This document shows positions 25,252 through 36,637 of a DNA stretch of 64,000 nucleotides, in pieces (the first letter of the stretch is position 1; every line of letters begins with the position of its first letter). The translations under genes were made by a program, and so were the position numbers. The notes beneath the pieces were generated by a model that worked only from the letters and a program-made list of their open reading frames with translations, did not search any database and was not told the origin of the DNA. The stretch covers positions 1,240,001 to 1,304,000 of the forward strand of contig CAVYQL010000004.1 in assembly GCA_963770645.1 (NCBI GenBank), read 5' to 3'. The DNA is from Bog-473 sp963770645. GTDB lineage: Bacteria; Actinomycetota; Acidimicrobiia; Acidimicrobiales; RAAP-2.

Positions 25252-26507
25252 AGCTCGGCGACGTCGTCAACCCCGACGCGTCCCACTGGGGCAAGCCGCT
25301 CGACGGCGTCCGCGTCCTCTCCCTCGAGCAGATGCAGGCGCTTCCCTTCGCCACCCAGCTGCTCGGCCGCCTCGGCGCCGACGTCGTGAAGGTCGAGGCA
25401 CCGGGCACCGGCGACCTCGGGCGCAGCGCGATGCCCGCCATGATCGACCCCGCGGGTCGCCCGGTCGGCGCCACCTTCATGCGCAACAACCTGTCGAAGC
25501 GCTCGGTCGTCATCGACCTGAAGGCGCCAGCCGGGCGCGACCTCGTGCTCCGACTGGCGCCGCGCTTCGACGTCGTGGCCGAGAACTTCCGCGCCGGCGC
25601 GGCGGAGCGGCTGCGGCTGTCCTACGACGACGTGGTCGTCGCCCACCCGAGCGTGGTCTATCTCTCGATCTCGGGTTTCGGCCGCCCCGTGCAGCCCGGC
25701 GCCGATCCCTCGCCCTACGACGGCTGGCCCGCGCTGGCCTCCATCGTCGAAGCCATGAGCGGGGCCTACGAGTTCAAACGGCCCGCAGGCCAGCCGCCCA
25801 TCGGCTCACCGATGGGCGGCCTGGGCGACATCGCCACCGCGCTGTTCGCGGTGATCGGCCTCCTGGCCGGGCTGCGCCAGCGCGACCGAACCGGACGGCC
25901 CCAGCGCGTCGACGTCGCCATGCTCGACGCCATGGTGGCCATGCTCGACGTCGTGCCCAACTTCTGGTCCATGGGCATGCCCATGGGCACTCCGTGGCCG
26001 GGCATCCTGCACGGTTTCCGCGCCGCCGACGGCTGGTTCATGCTCCAGGTCCTGCGCCCGCACCAGTGGCCGGACCTGGCCCGGGCGATCGAGCGGCCGG
26101 AGTGGGCCGACGACCCGCGTTTCGCCACACCGCAGGGCTGGCTCGACCTCCTCGACTCGGACGTCCGCCCGGCCATCGAGTCCTGGGCGAGCACGATGAG
26201 CCGCCGTGAGGCCTGCAACGCGCTGAACGCGGCCGGCCTCGTCGCCGGGCCGGTGTCCACTGACGCCGACGTCGTCGCCGATCCCCACCTGGCCGCTCGC
26301 CACATGCTCGTCGAGCACCCGCGCACCGACGGCGTCGACCAGCCCGTGCTCGTCCCGGGCCTCCCCGTCAAGTTCGCCGACGTGGCCGAGGGACCCGAGA
26401 CGCGCGTGCCGTGGCTGGGCGAGCACACCGACGAGATCCTCGGTGCGGAGCTCGGACTGGGGCCCGACGAGCTGACAGAGCTGCGCGAGGCCCGCGTCAT
26501 CGCCTGA
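25248..26507 (+). CDS. CaiB/BaiF (family III) CoA-transferase
   Basis: 419 residues from GTG 25248, overlapping the amidohydrolase stop (GTGA). PLDGVRVLSLEQMQALPFATQ, GADVVKVEAPGTGD, NLSKRSVVIDLKAPAGRDLVLRLA (described in parts) and QRVDVAMLDAMVAMLD, where the first Asp of the latter matches the family's acyl-anhydride-forming residue. It would activate a carboxylic acid by CoA transfer, supplying the substrate for the hydratase. Last gene of the run. Confidence 0.9.
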   Translation: MKLGDVVNPDASHWGKPLDGVRVLSLEQMQALPFATQLLGRLGADVVKVEAPGTGDLGRSAMPAMIDPAGRPVGATFMRNNLSKRSVVIDLKAPAGRDLVLRLAPRFDVVAENFRAGAAERLRLSYDDVVVAHPSVVYLSISGFGRPVQPGADPSPYDGWPALASIVEAMSGAYEFKRPAGQPPIGSPMGGLGDIATALFAVIGLLAGLRQRDRTGRPQRVDVAMLDAMVAMLDVVPNFWSMGMPMGTPWPGILHGFRAADGWFMLQVLRPHQWPDLARAIERPEWADDPRFATPQGWLDLLDSDVRPAIESWASTMSRREACNALNAAGLVAGPVSTDADVVADPHLAARHMLVEHPRTDGVDQPVLVPGLPVKFADVAEGPETRVPWLGEHTDEILGAELGLGPDELTELREARVIA

Positions 26508-26542
26508 GGGCCGCGCCGCACGCCGCACTCTCTTCGGGGGTT

Positions 26543-27229
26543 TCAGTACCGGGGCAGGGCTACGAAGGCCACCACGTAGGCGAACAACGCGGCGCCGACC
26601 AGCGTGCAGGCGTGGAACACCTCGTGGAAACCGAACACCCGCGGCCAGGGATCCGGTCGCTTGCGGGCGTACACCAACGCGCCGGCCGTGTAGACCGCGC
26701 CGGCCGTGAGTGCGAGGGCGAACCCGACCCAGCCGAGACCTCGCACGAGCTGCGGTGCCACCAGGAGCGGGCACCAGCCCACGACGACGTAGGGCAGGGC
26801 AACCACCCACTGCGGCGCATCGAGCCAGACCTGGCGCAACGCGATGCCGGCCGCGGCGCCGCTCCAGGCGAACGCGAGGAGCAGTGCCTGGGCCCAGCCG
26901 TGCAGGGCCAAGACGGCCACTGCGGTGCTCGTGCCCGCGATGCCGATGAAGATGGCGCTGTGGTCGGCCCGTCGCATGCGTCGCCAGGCCCGCGCCGACC
27001 AGCGCACGCGGTGGAACGCCGCGCTCGTCCCGAACAGGACGAGCATGCCCGCGACGTAGAGCGACAGGGCGGCGGTGGCCGCGGCGTCGGGGGCCGCAGC
27101 GATGAGGAAGGGCCCGCCGATCAGCCACGCCACGAAGGCGCCGACGTGGAGCCACCCTCGCAGGAGGGGGCGGCGCTCCAGTGCTTTGGCGTGCTCGTCA
27201 GCGCGCTGGTCGCGGACGGAGACGCTCAC
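26543..27229 (-). CDS. Hemolysin III / PAQR-family membrane protein
   Basis: 228 residues with seven membrane segments. Family motifs: GTSAAFHRVRW, ADHSAIFIGIAGT and the C-terminal FGFHEVFHACTLVGAA (E..H...H, putative metal-dependent ceramidase-like site). Annotated as hemolysin III historically; the biochemical role in bacteria is unclear. Its ATG overlaps the serB stop, so it is the third gene of a three-gene operon. Confidence 0.88.
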   Translation of the reverse strand: MSVSVRDQRADEHAKALERRPLLRGWLHVGAFVAWLIGGPFLIAAAPDAAATAALSLYVAGMLVLFGTSAAFHRVRWSARAWRRMRRADHSAIFIGIAGTSTAVAVLALHGWAQALLLAFAWSGAAAGIALRQVWLDAPQWVVALPYVVVGWCPLLVAPQLVRGLGWVGFALALTAGAVYTAGALVYARKRPDPWPRVFGFHEVFHACTLVGAALFAYVVAFVALPRY

Positions 27230-28470
27230 TGGCCCTCCTCTGGTTCGAGCCGGTCGGCCAGCTCCACTTCGCTGCGTGAGATCCCGAGCAAGAAGAGGAT
27301 GGCATCGAGGTACGGCACGTTCAGCGCGGTGTCGGCCGCCTGGCGCACCACCGGCTTGGCGTTGAAAGCAATGCCGAGCCCCGCCGCGGCGAGCATGTCG
27401 ATGTCGTTCGCACCGTCACCGACCGCGATGGTCCGGGCCAGCGGCACGCCGGCGGCCCTCGCAAAGCGCCGCAGCGCGTCGGCCTTGCCGGCGCGGTCGA
27501 GGATCGGCCCTTCCAGCTCACCGGTCACCAGCCCCTGGTCGAGAGCGAGGACGTTCGCCGCCAGGTGGTCGATGCCGAGGCTGCGCACCAACGGCGAGAT
27601 CACCTGTACGAAGCCGCCGCTCACCACGGCCAGTTCGTAGCCGAGCCGCTTGAGCGTCCGTACCAGCGTCCGCGCGCCGGGTGCGAGGACGATGCCCTCG
27701 CGCACGGCCTCGAGGTCGGCTCTCTTCAACCCGGCCAGGAGGCGCACCCGTTGGCGCAGAGCCTCCGCGAAGTCGAGCTCGCCGGCCATGGCGGCCTCGG
27801 TCACGGCCGCCACCTCGGGGCCGCAGCCGCACCGCTCGGCGAGCAGGTCCACGACCTCACCTTGGAGCAACGTCGAGTCGGCGTCCAGCACGATGAGGTG
27901 CTTGGCCCGGCGGTGCAGCCCGGCCGGTTGCACCGCGAGGTCGACCTCCAGGCGCGCCGCCTCTTGCGCCAGCGCGCGCCGCAGCAGATCGAGGTCGGGC
28001 CCGGTCACCGAGAGCTCGTAGCTGTACACCGGGTACGAAGCGAGCCGGACGATCCGTTCGATGTTGCCTCCGCAACGCGCCACGCAGCCGGTCACACCCT
28101 CGAGCGCGACCGCGTCGACGTCGGGCGCGAGCAGCGTCACCAGGTGCCGGTCGGCCCCCTCTTCCACCGCCGACTCGACAAGGGGGTCGACAGAAATGTC
28201 CACTCCCGCACCGGCCAACGCCTCGGTCAATGCGTCGGTCAGCGCCTCGGTCAGCGCGGCACGCACCTCGTCGTCCTCGTGCGCGCCGTCCGACCCCAGC
28301 CGGACCTCGGCGCACAGGAGCAACCGTCCGTGTACCCGGATCTGCTCGACGTCGTCGACCGCCACGCCGTGGGCGCCGAGGGTGGCGAAGAGGCGCTGCG
28401 CGATGCCGGGGGCGTCCTGGCCCCGCACCGTCACCAGGAACGATGACGGCCCGACGTTCGCCGCCCTCAT
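27226..28470 (-). CDS. serB: Phosphoserine phosphatase with N-terminal ACT domains
   Basis: 414 residues from ATG 28470. An ACT-like region occupies residues 1-170 (FLVTVRGQDAPGIAQRLFATL; VYSYELSVTG) with an unusual short repeat ALTEALTDALTEALAG in the linker. The HAD phosphatase follows: IVLDADSTLLQGEVVDLLAE (nucleophile Asp), LAVVSGGFVQVISPL, and AVGDGANDIDMLAAAGLGIAF. It completes serine biosynthesis by dephosphorylating phosphoserine; ACT domains imply feedback control. ATGA overlaps link it to both the upstream acyltransferase and downstream hlyIII-like gene. Confidence 0.9.
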   Translation of the reverse strand: MRAANVGPSSFLVTVRGQDAPGIAQRLFATLGAHGVAVDDVEQIRVHGRLLLCAEVRLGSDGAHEDDEVRAALTEALTDALTEALAGAGVDISVDPLVESAVEEGADRHLVTLLAPDVDAVALEGVTGCVARCGGNIERIVRLASYPVYSYELSVTGPDLDLLRRALAQEAARLEVDLAVQPAGLHRRAKHLIVLDADSTLLQGEVVDLLAERCGCGPEVAAVTEAAMAGELDFAEALRQRVRLLAGLKRADLEAVREGIVLAPGARTLVRTLKRLGYELAVVSGGFVQVISPLVRSLGIDHLAANVLALDQGLVTGELEGPILDRAGKADALRRFARAAGVPLARTIAVGDGANDIDMLAAAGLGIAFNAKPVVRQAADTALNVPYLDAILFLLGISRSEVELADRLEPEEGQ

Positions 28471-29129
28471 GACAGGGTGACGTCCTTCTCGGCGACCCAC
28501 CCCGATCCCTCGACCCAGCGCCGCACGACCCTGGCGGGGACCCCGGCGACGACGCAGCGGTCTGGGATCTCGCCGCGCACCACCGCGCCGGCCGCCACGA
28601 CGACGTGCTCGCCGATCTGCGCACCCGGGAGGATCACCGCGTTGGCGCCGAGCCAGCTGCCCGAGCCGATGCGGACAGGTGCCTCGGTCGGCCACTGGCG
28701 CCCGATCGGCTCGACCGGATCGAGGTAGGTGTGGTTCTGGTCCGTGATGTAGACGTAGGGCCCCGTCTGGATGTCGTCGCCGATGACGATCTCCCAGTGC
28801 CCCACGATGTGCGAGCCGCGCCCGATGAGGCAGCGGCTGCCGATGGAAACGACGGGGTCGGTGGGCATCTGCTGGCCCGGCGCCATGCCGGCCGAGATCG
28901 AGGTGTAGGGGCCGACGATCGTCTCGGACCCGATGTGGACCAGGTGTTCGTTGTAGACCGCGCCTTGGGGGAACAGGAGGCACGCGCCCGGCCCCAGGCG
29001 CCCGAAACGCTGCCCGCGCCGATCGCCCGGCCCAATGGCCCCGAGCTCGCCGGCGCCCTCCCACGCTGCGTGGACCAGCCGGGACAGAGGCCGGCGCAGC
29101 ACCGGTGGGAGGGACCTGGCCCAGCTCAC
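28467..29129 (-). CDS. Hexapeptide-repeat (LbH) acyltransferase
   Basis: About 220 residues from GTG 29129; a longer frame to 29231 would overlap the divergent gene. A left-handed beta-helix is read from hexapeptides: IGSETIVGPYTSI, IGSRCLIGRGSHIVGH, IGDDIQTGPYVYI, IGSGSWLGANAVILPGAQIGEHVVVAAGAV and IPDRCVVAGVPARVV. The DQNHTYLDP loop supplies a catalytic His typical of the maltose/galactoside O-acetyltransferase group. Acceptor unknown. First gene of the operon with serB and the hemolysin III homologue. Confidence 0.85.
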   Translation of the reverse strand: MSWARSLPPVLRRPLSRLVHAAWEGAGELGAIGPGDRRGQRFGRLGPGACLLFPQGAVYNEHLVHIGSETIVGPYTSISAGMAPGQQMPTDPVVSIGSRCLIGRGSHIVGHWEIVIGDDIQTGPYVYITDQNHTYLDPVEPIGRQWPTEAPVRIGSGSWLGANAVILPGAQIGEHVVVAAGAVVRGEIPDRCVVAGVPARVVRRWVEGSGWVAEKDVTLS

Positions 29130-29200
29130 GCCGGAATGGTAGGTGGTCCGGGGGCGAGCCCGTGACGGGTGCTGCCCTAAGTCATCGGCGAACCCCTCGG

Positions 29201-29206
29201 TAAACT
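29201..29206 (+). promoter_or_regulatory. Possible leaderless -10 box
   Basis: TAAACT lies 7 bp upstream of the GTG at 29213 with no ribosome-binding site between, the layout of actinobacterial leaderless promoters. No clear -35 was identified. Confidence 0.3.
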
Positions 29207-29212
29207 CGCAGT

Positions 29213-30946
29213 GTGCAGGCCCTCCCCCCAAACGGCGGGGCCGATTCGACGTCGCCCTCGGCCCCCGAGCCCGGACAACCCGGGTCAGGGCGACCGATTG
29301 ACCGCCGCCAGTTCCTCCGGCTCACCGCACTGGGTGCCGCGGGCGCGGCGGGCGGCCGGCTCGAGAGTCGCAGGCGCAACTCCAAGAAACCGCACGCGCA
29401 CGCCCGCCACCACCACAACGAGCCCAGCCTCCCGGCGATGGAAGCGACCACGCTCCCCAGCGGCGTCGTCGTGCCGACCGCGCCGTGGCTGATTGCGGAG
29501 AACTCGAAGACAGGCACCCTCAACTGGATCTGCAACCACGTGCAGCCGGACCACGCGCTCGAGGGCTTCGCCAGCCAGGTCAGCGCGGTGCACGGGGACG
29601 ACGTCGCGCTCTTCGTCAACACTGAGGCGACGGCGGTGCAGACCCAGGTGTACCGCATGGGCTACTACCAGGGTTTCGGCGCCCGGCTCATTCTCCAGAC
29701 CGACTTCGTGGCGACCACACCCCAGCCGGCGCCGACGCTGTCCGCGGAGGGAACGGTCAGCTGCCCATGGACGACGACCATGACGCTCAACGTGACCAAG
29801 GACTGGCCGCCCGGGTGCTACCTACTGAAGCTGGTGGGCAGCGGCGGTGAGGAGCAGTTCATCCCGCTCACCGTGCGCGACGACGCCTCGCTGGCGTCCT
29901 ATGTGATCCAGAACAGCGTGACGACCTGGCAGGCCTACAACCTCTGGGGGGACTACAGCCTCTACTACGGCCGCACCAGTGCCGGCGGCTCGGACTTCGC
30001 CAACCGCGCCCGCATCGTGTCCTTCGACCGCCCCTATCCCCAGACCTGGGCCTCGGGCGCAGCCGACTTCGTGGGCAACGAGCTCCCGCTGCTCATGCAC
30101 CTCGAGAGCCTGGGCCTCGACCTCACGTACTGGACCGACGTCGACCTGCACGCGCAGCCTGAACTCCTCATGAACCACAAGTGCCTCTTCAGCCTGGGCC
30201 ACGACGAGTACTGGTCCCAACCCATGCGCCAGGGTGCCGCGCAGGCGGGCGCGGCCGGGGTCAATCTGGCCTTCCTCGGCGCCAACGCCTGCTACCGCCA
30301 GATCCGCATGGAGCCGAGCACGACCGCGCCCAACCGGCTGCAGGTCTGCTACAAGGACGCGGCGGAGGACCCGATCTCGAGCGAGCAACCGGAGCTGACC
30401 ACCGTCAACTGGAACCAGGCGCCGGTCGACCAACCCGAGTCGACGCTCATCGGCGCCACGTACCAGTCTGTCGGGGCGAGGGCCTCCATGGTCGTGACCG
30501 ACGCCTCCTCGTGGTTCTACGACGGGTGCAACCTGAGCGACGGCGACTCGTTCCCGAATGTCATCCTCGGCGAGTACGACCGCTTCGCGCCCGCGCTCCC
30601 GGGACCGCGCAACCTCGACGTCCTCGCGCATTCTCCCGTCCCCGGGCAGTTCAACTGGTCCGACGCGACCTATTACACCGCGCCGGGCAACGGCGGGGGC
30701 GTGCTCGCCAGTGGCTCGGCGAGCTTCGTGTCCATGCTCTCGACCACCGGTCTCATCCCGTCCATCGTGATCCCGGGCCCCTTCCCCGGCATCACCGATG
30801 TGGTGCGCCGGGCCATGGAGAACGTCTACGGCCGCTTCGGTCTCGGCCCCGCCACCTCCTATGGCAGCTCGGGCGGCAACTGGTCGGACATCTACACCGG
30901 CGCCGCCGCGACGGCGGAGGGCCCCGCGGGCACCACGTCGGCCTGA
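29213..30946 (+). CDS. Tat-exported N,N-dimethylformamidase large-subunit-like protein
   Basis: 577 residues. A Tat signal is seen as DRRQFLRLTALGAAGAAGG. The mature part resembles the C-terminal domain of the N,N-dimethylformamidase beta subunit: WQAYNLWGDYSLYYG, VSFDRPY, ELPLLMHLESLGLDLTYWTDVDLH and KCLFSLGHDEYWS, with NLAFLGANACYRQIR following. Stand-alone exported versions occur in actinobacteria with unknown substrates. No small subunit gene is nearby, so true DMFase activity should not be assumed. Confidence 0.8.
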   Translation: MQALPPNGGADSTSPSAPEPGQPGSGRPIDRRQFLRLTALGAAGAAGGRLESRRRNSKKPHAHARHHHNEPSLPAMEATTLPSGVVVPTAPWLIAENSKTGTLNWICNHVQPDHALEGFASQVSAVHGDDVALFVNTEATAVQTQVYRMGYYQGFGARLILQTDFVATTPQPAPTLSAEGTVSCPWTTTMTLNVTKDWPPGCYLLKLVGSGGEEQFIPLTVRDDASLASYVIQNSVTTWQAYNLWGDYSLYYGRTSAGGSDFANRARIVSFDRPYPQTWASGAADFVGNELPLLMHLESLGLDLTYWTDVDLHAQPELLMNHKCLFSLGHDEYWSQPMRQGAAQAGAAGVNLAFLGANACYRQIRMEPSTTAPNRLQVCYKDAAEDPISSEQPELTTVNWNQAPVDQPESTLIGATYQSVGARASMVVTDASSWFYDGCNLSDGDSFPNVILGEYDRFAPALPGPRNLDVLAHSPVPGQFNWSDATYYTAPGNGGGVLASGSASFVSMLSTTGLIPSIVIPGPFPGITDVVRRAMENVYGRFGLGPATSYGSSGGNWSDIYTGAAATAEGPAGTTSA

Positions 30947-31061
30947 ACGGCATCGACATCGCCCGCCCTCCCGCCGGCGGGGCAGACACCACGCCGGACC
31001 TGCGGCCAAGCCTGTATGACACCACTTTTGGATGCGGCGCACCTACGATCGGCCCGCAGAC

Positions 31062-32135
31062 ATGGGCACATCCGACGACTCTCGCCCCCGGGCGCGCCGC
31101 CCGATCGCGTGGGGAGCCTTGGCCGCCGCCGGACTCGCCGGTTTGGTGCTGAGCGCCTGCTCCTCCGACCCCGTGCACCACGACGCGGCGGCCAAGGACG
31201 CACCGACGACGACCACGACGGCACCGAAGCCCACGTGCCCGCTGACCGGGCTCGCCGCTCCCGGCGGCGTGGTCCCCCAACGCCCGGCCATGGCGGTCAA
31301 GATCGACAACTACCCCGCGGGCCGGCCCCAGTCGGGCCTCGACAAGGCCGACATCGTCTTCGAGGAGCCCGTCGAAGGCGGCATCACCCGCTACGCCGCG
31401 GTCTTCCAGTGCCAGAACGACGCGCTCATCGGGCCGGCCCGGTCCGCCCGCAACATCGACATCGGGATCCTCGGCCAGCTCGGTAGCCCGCTGCTGGCCC
31501 ACGTCGGCGGCATCGATCCGGTCCTCGCCAACATCGACGCCTCGCCCATCGTCAACGTCGACCTGGGCGACTCCAACTCGCTGATGATCCACCCGCCGGG
31601 CAAGGTCCCGCCGGATGCGGACTACACCTCGACTGCCATCGTCTACGGGACCCACCCGACGATGACCACCCCGCCGCAGCCCCTGTTCTCCTACTCGACC
31701 GCCCTGCCCGGCGGCGGTTCGCCGGTGTCGACGGTCAACATCGACTTCTCGGGCACCTCCAACGTGACGTGGAAGTGGAACGGGACGACCAACACGTTCC
31801 AGCGCTACTACAACGGGACCACGCCTGACATCCTGGCCGACGGCGTACAGAACCAGACGCCCAACGTCGTCGTGCAGTACGTGCAGATCAGCTACGGCCC
31901 CTGGCTCGAGAACAGCGAGGGTGGGCTCGAGGTCCAGGCCGACCTGTACCCCAACGCCAGCGGCACGGCCGAGATCTTCCGCAACGGCATGGCCTTCCCC
32001 GCCACCTGGCACCGTGGCGCACTCGGTGACCCCACACAGTTCGTCAACGCGTTCGGCGTGACGATCCCGCTCGAGCCCGGCACGGCGTGGGTGGAGCTGG
32101 TGCCCAACACCATCTTGGCGACGACGACACCGTAA
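31062..32135 (+). CDS. DUF3048 (YerB-like) lipoprotein
   Basis: About 357 residues from ATG 31062; an ATG at 31032 is also in frame but would put the signal far inside. Lipobox GLVLSACSS. The DUF3048 signature is clear: MAVKIDNYPAGRPQSGLDKADIVFEEPVEGG, GPARSARNIDIGILGQLGSPLLAHVGG (described in parts), and a C-terminal half with TWHRGALGDPTQFVNAFG and GTAWVELVP. The family is a surface lipoprotein of unknown function in Gram-positives. Confidence 0.85.
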   Translation: MGTSDDSRPRARRPIAWGALAAAGLAGLVLSACSSDPVHHDAAAKDAPTTTTTAPKPTCPLTGLAAPGGVVPQRPAMAVKIDNYPAGRPQSGLDKADIVFEEPVEGGITRYAAVFQCQNDALIGPARSARNIDIGILGQLGSPLLAHVGGIDPVLANIDASPIVNVDLGDSNSLMIHPPGKVPPDADYTSTAIVYGTHPTMTTPPQPLFSYSTALPGGGSPVSTVNIDFSGTSNVTWKWNGTTNTFQRYYNGTTPDILADGVQNQTPNVVVQYVQISYGPWLENSEGGLEVQADLYPNASGTAEIFRNGMAFPATWHRGALGDPTQFVNAFGVTIPLEPGTAWVELVPNTILATTTP

Positions 32136-32209
32136 CGGCGCCCTCGTGGCGCCCTCGACGGCGCCCTCGCCGCGTCCGCGCAACGCCTGGGCGGCGTCGC
32201 CATCGCGAC

Positions 32210-33133
32210 TCAGACGGGCTTGCGCGCGACGACCGCCAACAACAGGCAGTCCTCGGCGGCGGCGAAGACACCTGGGTGCGCGCTCGCCTCCACCTCGTCG
32301 AACACCCCGGCCGACGCGGCGCGCCGCATCAGGTTCAAGCCCTTGCACTCCGTGACGACGAAGCCGACGCGCTCGAGGAGGGCCACCAGCTGCCCCGCGC
32401 TGTACTCGATCTTGTGGTCGTGGTTCATCGGCTCGTCCGAACGCAGCCGCCACACGGGCCCGTTGGGCGTGTCGAGGCAGAGCCACCCGCCGGGTGCTAG
32501 GACGCGGAAGGCCTCGCGTGCCACCTGCTCACCCTGGGCCTCGGTGACGTGCTCAATGGACTGGCCGCTGTAGACGAGGTCGAAGGAGCCGTCCTCGTAG
32601 CGCCCGAGGTCGACCATGGAGTGGAAGGCGAACTCCACCGGGCCGAGCTCGGAGAGCACCGTTTCGCCGGACGAGCCACCCTGGTAGATCTCGTCTCGCT
32701 CCTCGACGGGGAGGTCGACCACCACGAGGCGCTCGAAGGGATAGGGGTAGCCGAGGTGGACGAGCGCGCCGTCGGGCAAGCCCTGGTGGGTGCCGCCGAG
32801 GTCGAGGATGCGCGCCGCGCGGGGCAGGCCGGAGACGAATTCGCTGCGGCTCACGTGCATGGAGAGCAGGACGTTGCCGATGGGGACGCGCCGGCGGAAC
32901 TCCTCGGAGTGGGCCAGCGCCTCGGCGACGCCGTGGCGCGAGAGCTCGCCCGACGCCAGCTTCTGGCTGTAGTCGGCACCACCTACCGCGTCGGGCTCAC
33001 GGTCGAGGATGACGTTGAACGCAATACGCACCGACTGCTTCGGCGGCAGGAAGCGGAACGGCACCGTCGGGACCGCTCGGTCAAAGACGCGATAGACCCG
33101 TCGCTTCCACTCGTCAGCCGGCACAGTCCCCAT
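32210..33133 (-). CDS. SAM-dependent methyltransferase with N-terminal DUF4214-like region
   Basis: About 307 residues. The start at 33133 is chosen; 33157 is possible. Residues 30-80 (LPPKQSVRIAFNVILDREPDAVGG; LASGELSRHGVAEALAHSEEF) resemble the DUF4214 helical module of secreted or glycan-related proteins. The methyltransferase domain has ARILDLGGTHQG (motif I), GSFDLVYSGQSIEHVTE and LAPGGWLCLDTPNGP. Such fusions often modify glycans; the acceptor is unknown. It lies downstream of recA on the same strand. Confidence 0.78.
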   Translation of the reverse strand: MGTVPADEWKRRVYRVFDRAVPTVPFRFLPPKQSVRIAFNVILDREPDAVGGADYSQKLASGELSRHGVAEALAHSEEFRRRVPIGNVLLSMHVSRSEFVSGLPRAARILDLGGTHQGLPDGALVHLGYPYPFERLVVVDLPVEERDEIYQGGSSGETVLSELGPVEFAFHSMVDLGRYEDGSFDLVYSGQSIEHVTEAQGEQVAREAFRVLAPGGWLCLDTPNGPVWRLRSDEPMNHDHKIEYSAGQLVALLERVGFVVTECKGLNLMRRAASAGVFDEVEASAHPGVFAAAEDCLLLAVVARKPV

Positions 33134-33171
33134 TGTGGCTGCTGGGCTCGGCCGCACACGATCCCGGACGC

Positions 33172-33225
33172 GAAGCCCTCCGGACCATCACCCGAGGGAG
33201 AGACGGGAGACGGCCCGGAGGCTTC
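33172..33225 (-). terminator. Imperfect inverted repeat downstream of recA
   Basis: GAAGCCCTCCGG (33172-33183) can pair with CCGGAGGCTTC (33215-33225) with one bulge. It lies 40 bp after the recA stop. No T-run is present, so its role as a terminator is tentative. Confidence 0.35.
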
Positions 33226-33264
33226 GGCCCTGTGAGAGGCGGGGTACTGCTCTGAGGGTCTTGC

Positions 33265-35415
<2,151 letters not shown>

Positions 35416-35582
35416 CCCTCTCTCCTCTGCTCCCGCTTCGCTTCTCTGTCGTCGTGTGTTCACTGCTTTTCGCTGCACGTTGTCCTGCTCTGTGGCCGGC
35501 TCGCTCGATCGGCGTCTCGTCGTGACCCTACGAAGAGGGTGTGACGGGTCCCGCTCGGGCGGCTGCCTGTTTGGCCACATTA

Positions 35583-35598
35583 ACGAACACGTGTTCGT
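35583..35598. promoter_or_regulatory. LexA (SOS) box upstream of recA
   Basis: A perfect 16-bp palindrome, ACGAACACGTGTTCGT, containing GAAC-N4-GTTC, the LexA operator form of actinobacteria and bacilli. It lies about 170 bp upstream of the recA start and 120 bp from the divergent LppX-like gene. It predicts damage-inducible control of recA by LexA. Confidence 0.8.
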
Positions 35599-35719
35599 AC
35601 AGCGCGGACCCTCGGCACGAGGGCCCGGGACAGAACGGTCGCTTCGGCCGCCGACCGAGCGGCTAAACCCGGTCGTGGGAAGCTGACTGTTCGCCGGGTG
35701 GGAACGGTGGAGAAAGGAC

Positions 35720-36484
35720 ATGGTGCTCCGCGGGAGAAAGCTGGTGGCCGTCGTGCTGGCCGGGCCCCTGGTCGGGCCCCTGGCCGTCGGGACCCTGACC
35801 GCCGTCATCGCCGTGCTGGCCGGCCCTGTCCAAGCCGCGACGGCGTCGAGCTCGAGCTCCCCGGACGCCACCACGCTCTACAAAGACGCCATCACCACCA
35901 CCCACTCGTGGTCGGTCCACTACGCCTCGGACTCGACCGAGTCCGAGCACACGATCTCCGAGATCGGTGACGCCGGGCCGGCTTCGGGAAGCCAGACGGT
36001 GATCATGGGCAAGGGGTCGATCTCCATCATCGTCATCGGCGGCATCACCTATGTGAAAGGCAACGTCGGTGGCCTCGAGACGCTCGTCGGGTTGGACGCG
36101 TCCCAGGCCAGCCAGACCGCGAACCAATGGATCGAATTCTCCACCACCAACGCGTTGTTCGCTCAGGTCGTTGCCGGCGTCCGCTCGAGCGACATCGCAC
36201 AGGAGCTGGCGTTGAAGGGTCCTCTGTCGCTCGCGCGTCCGCGCACCATCGACGGGACGGCGGTCGACGCGATCGAGGGGACGCAGAAGTTCGGGCGCAC
36301 GACGAACCATGTTGTTCTCTATGTCCGCGCACACGGGTCGCACGTGCCGGTGGAGGAAGACTCGGTGAACACCAAGGGTCAGCACACCGCGGCCGAGCAC
36401 ATCGCCTATTCAAAATGGGGTGAGATTGTGCGTCCCAGCGCACCGCAGGCTGCCGCCTCCCTCGGACCGGTCAGCTCGGTGTAA
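35720..36484 (+). CDS. Exported LppX/LprG-like protein, paralogue 1
   Basis: 254 residues with an N-terminal membrane/signal segment (VAVVLAGPLVGPLAVGTLTAVIAVLAGPVQA). The remainder has the alternating strand pattern and the 'TYVKGN...L..L.G....A...ANQWIEFS' core seen in LppX_LprAFG-like lipid-carrier folds, though no lipobox Cys is present. It may bind lipids outside the membrane. It is in tandem with a related gene at 36638 and divergent from recA. Confidence 0.6.
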   Translation: MVLRGRKLVAVVLAGPLVGPLAVGTLTAVIAVLAGPVQAATASSSSSPDATTLYKDAITTTHSWSVHYASDSTESEHTISEIGDAGPASGSQTVIMGKGSISIIVIGGITYVKGNVGGLETLVGLDASQASQTANQWIEFSTTNALFAQVVAGVRSSDIAQELALKGPLSLARPRTIDGTAVDAIEGTQKFGRTTNHVVLYVRAHGSHVPVEEDSVNTKGQHTAAEHIAYSKWGEIVRPSAPQAAASLGPVSSV

Positions 36485-36637
36485 CCCAGGCGAGCTCTGG
36501 TTCCGCACAGCTGTGACTCAGATCCGTCGGCCCGAACCATGCGCCTGCGCCGGCCGTGGGACAATGGGCCGTTCCCCACCGGGCTCGAGCGAGCGCACGA
36601 CGCGCCACCAGGCCGGCCCATCAGGAGAGTGAAGGTC

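Noticed and set aside
25806..27155. 449-codon minus-strand frame
   Set aside because: It runs across both the CaiB gene and the hemolysin III gene in the wrong frame and has low-complexity composition.
29213..30946. Calling this protein a true N,N-dimethylformamidase
   Set aside because: Export signal and missing small subunit argue against that activity; only the fold is claimed.
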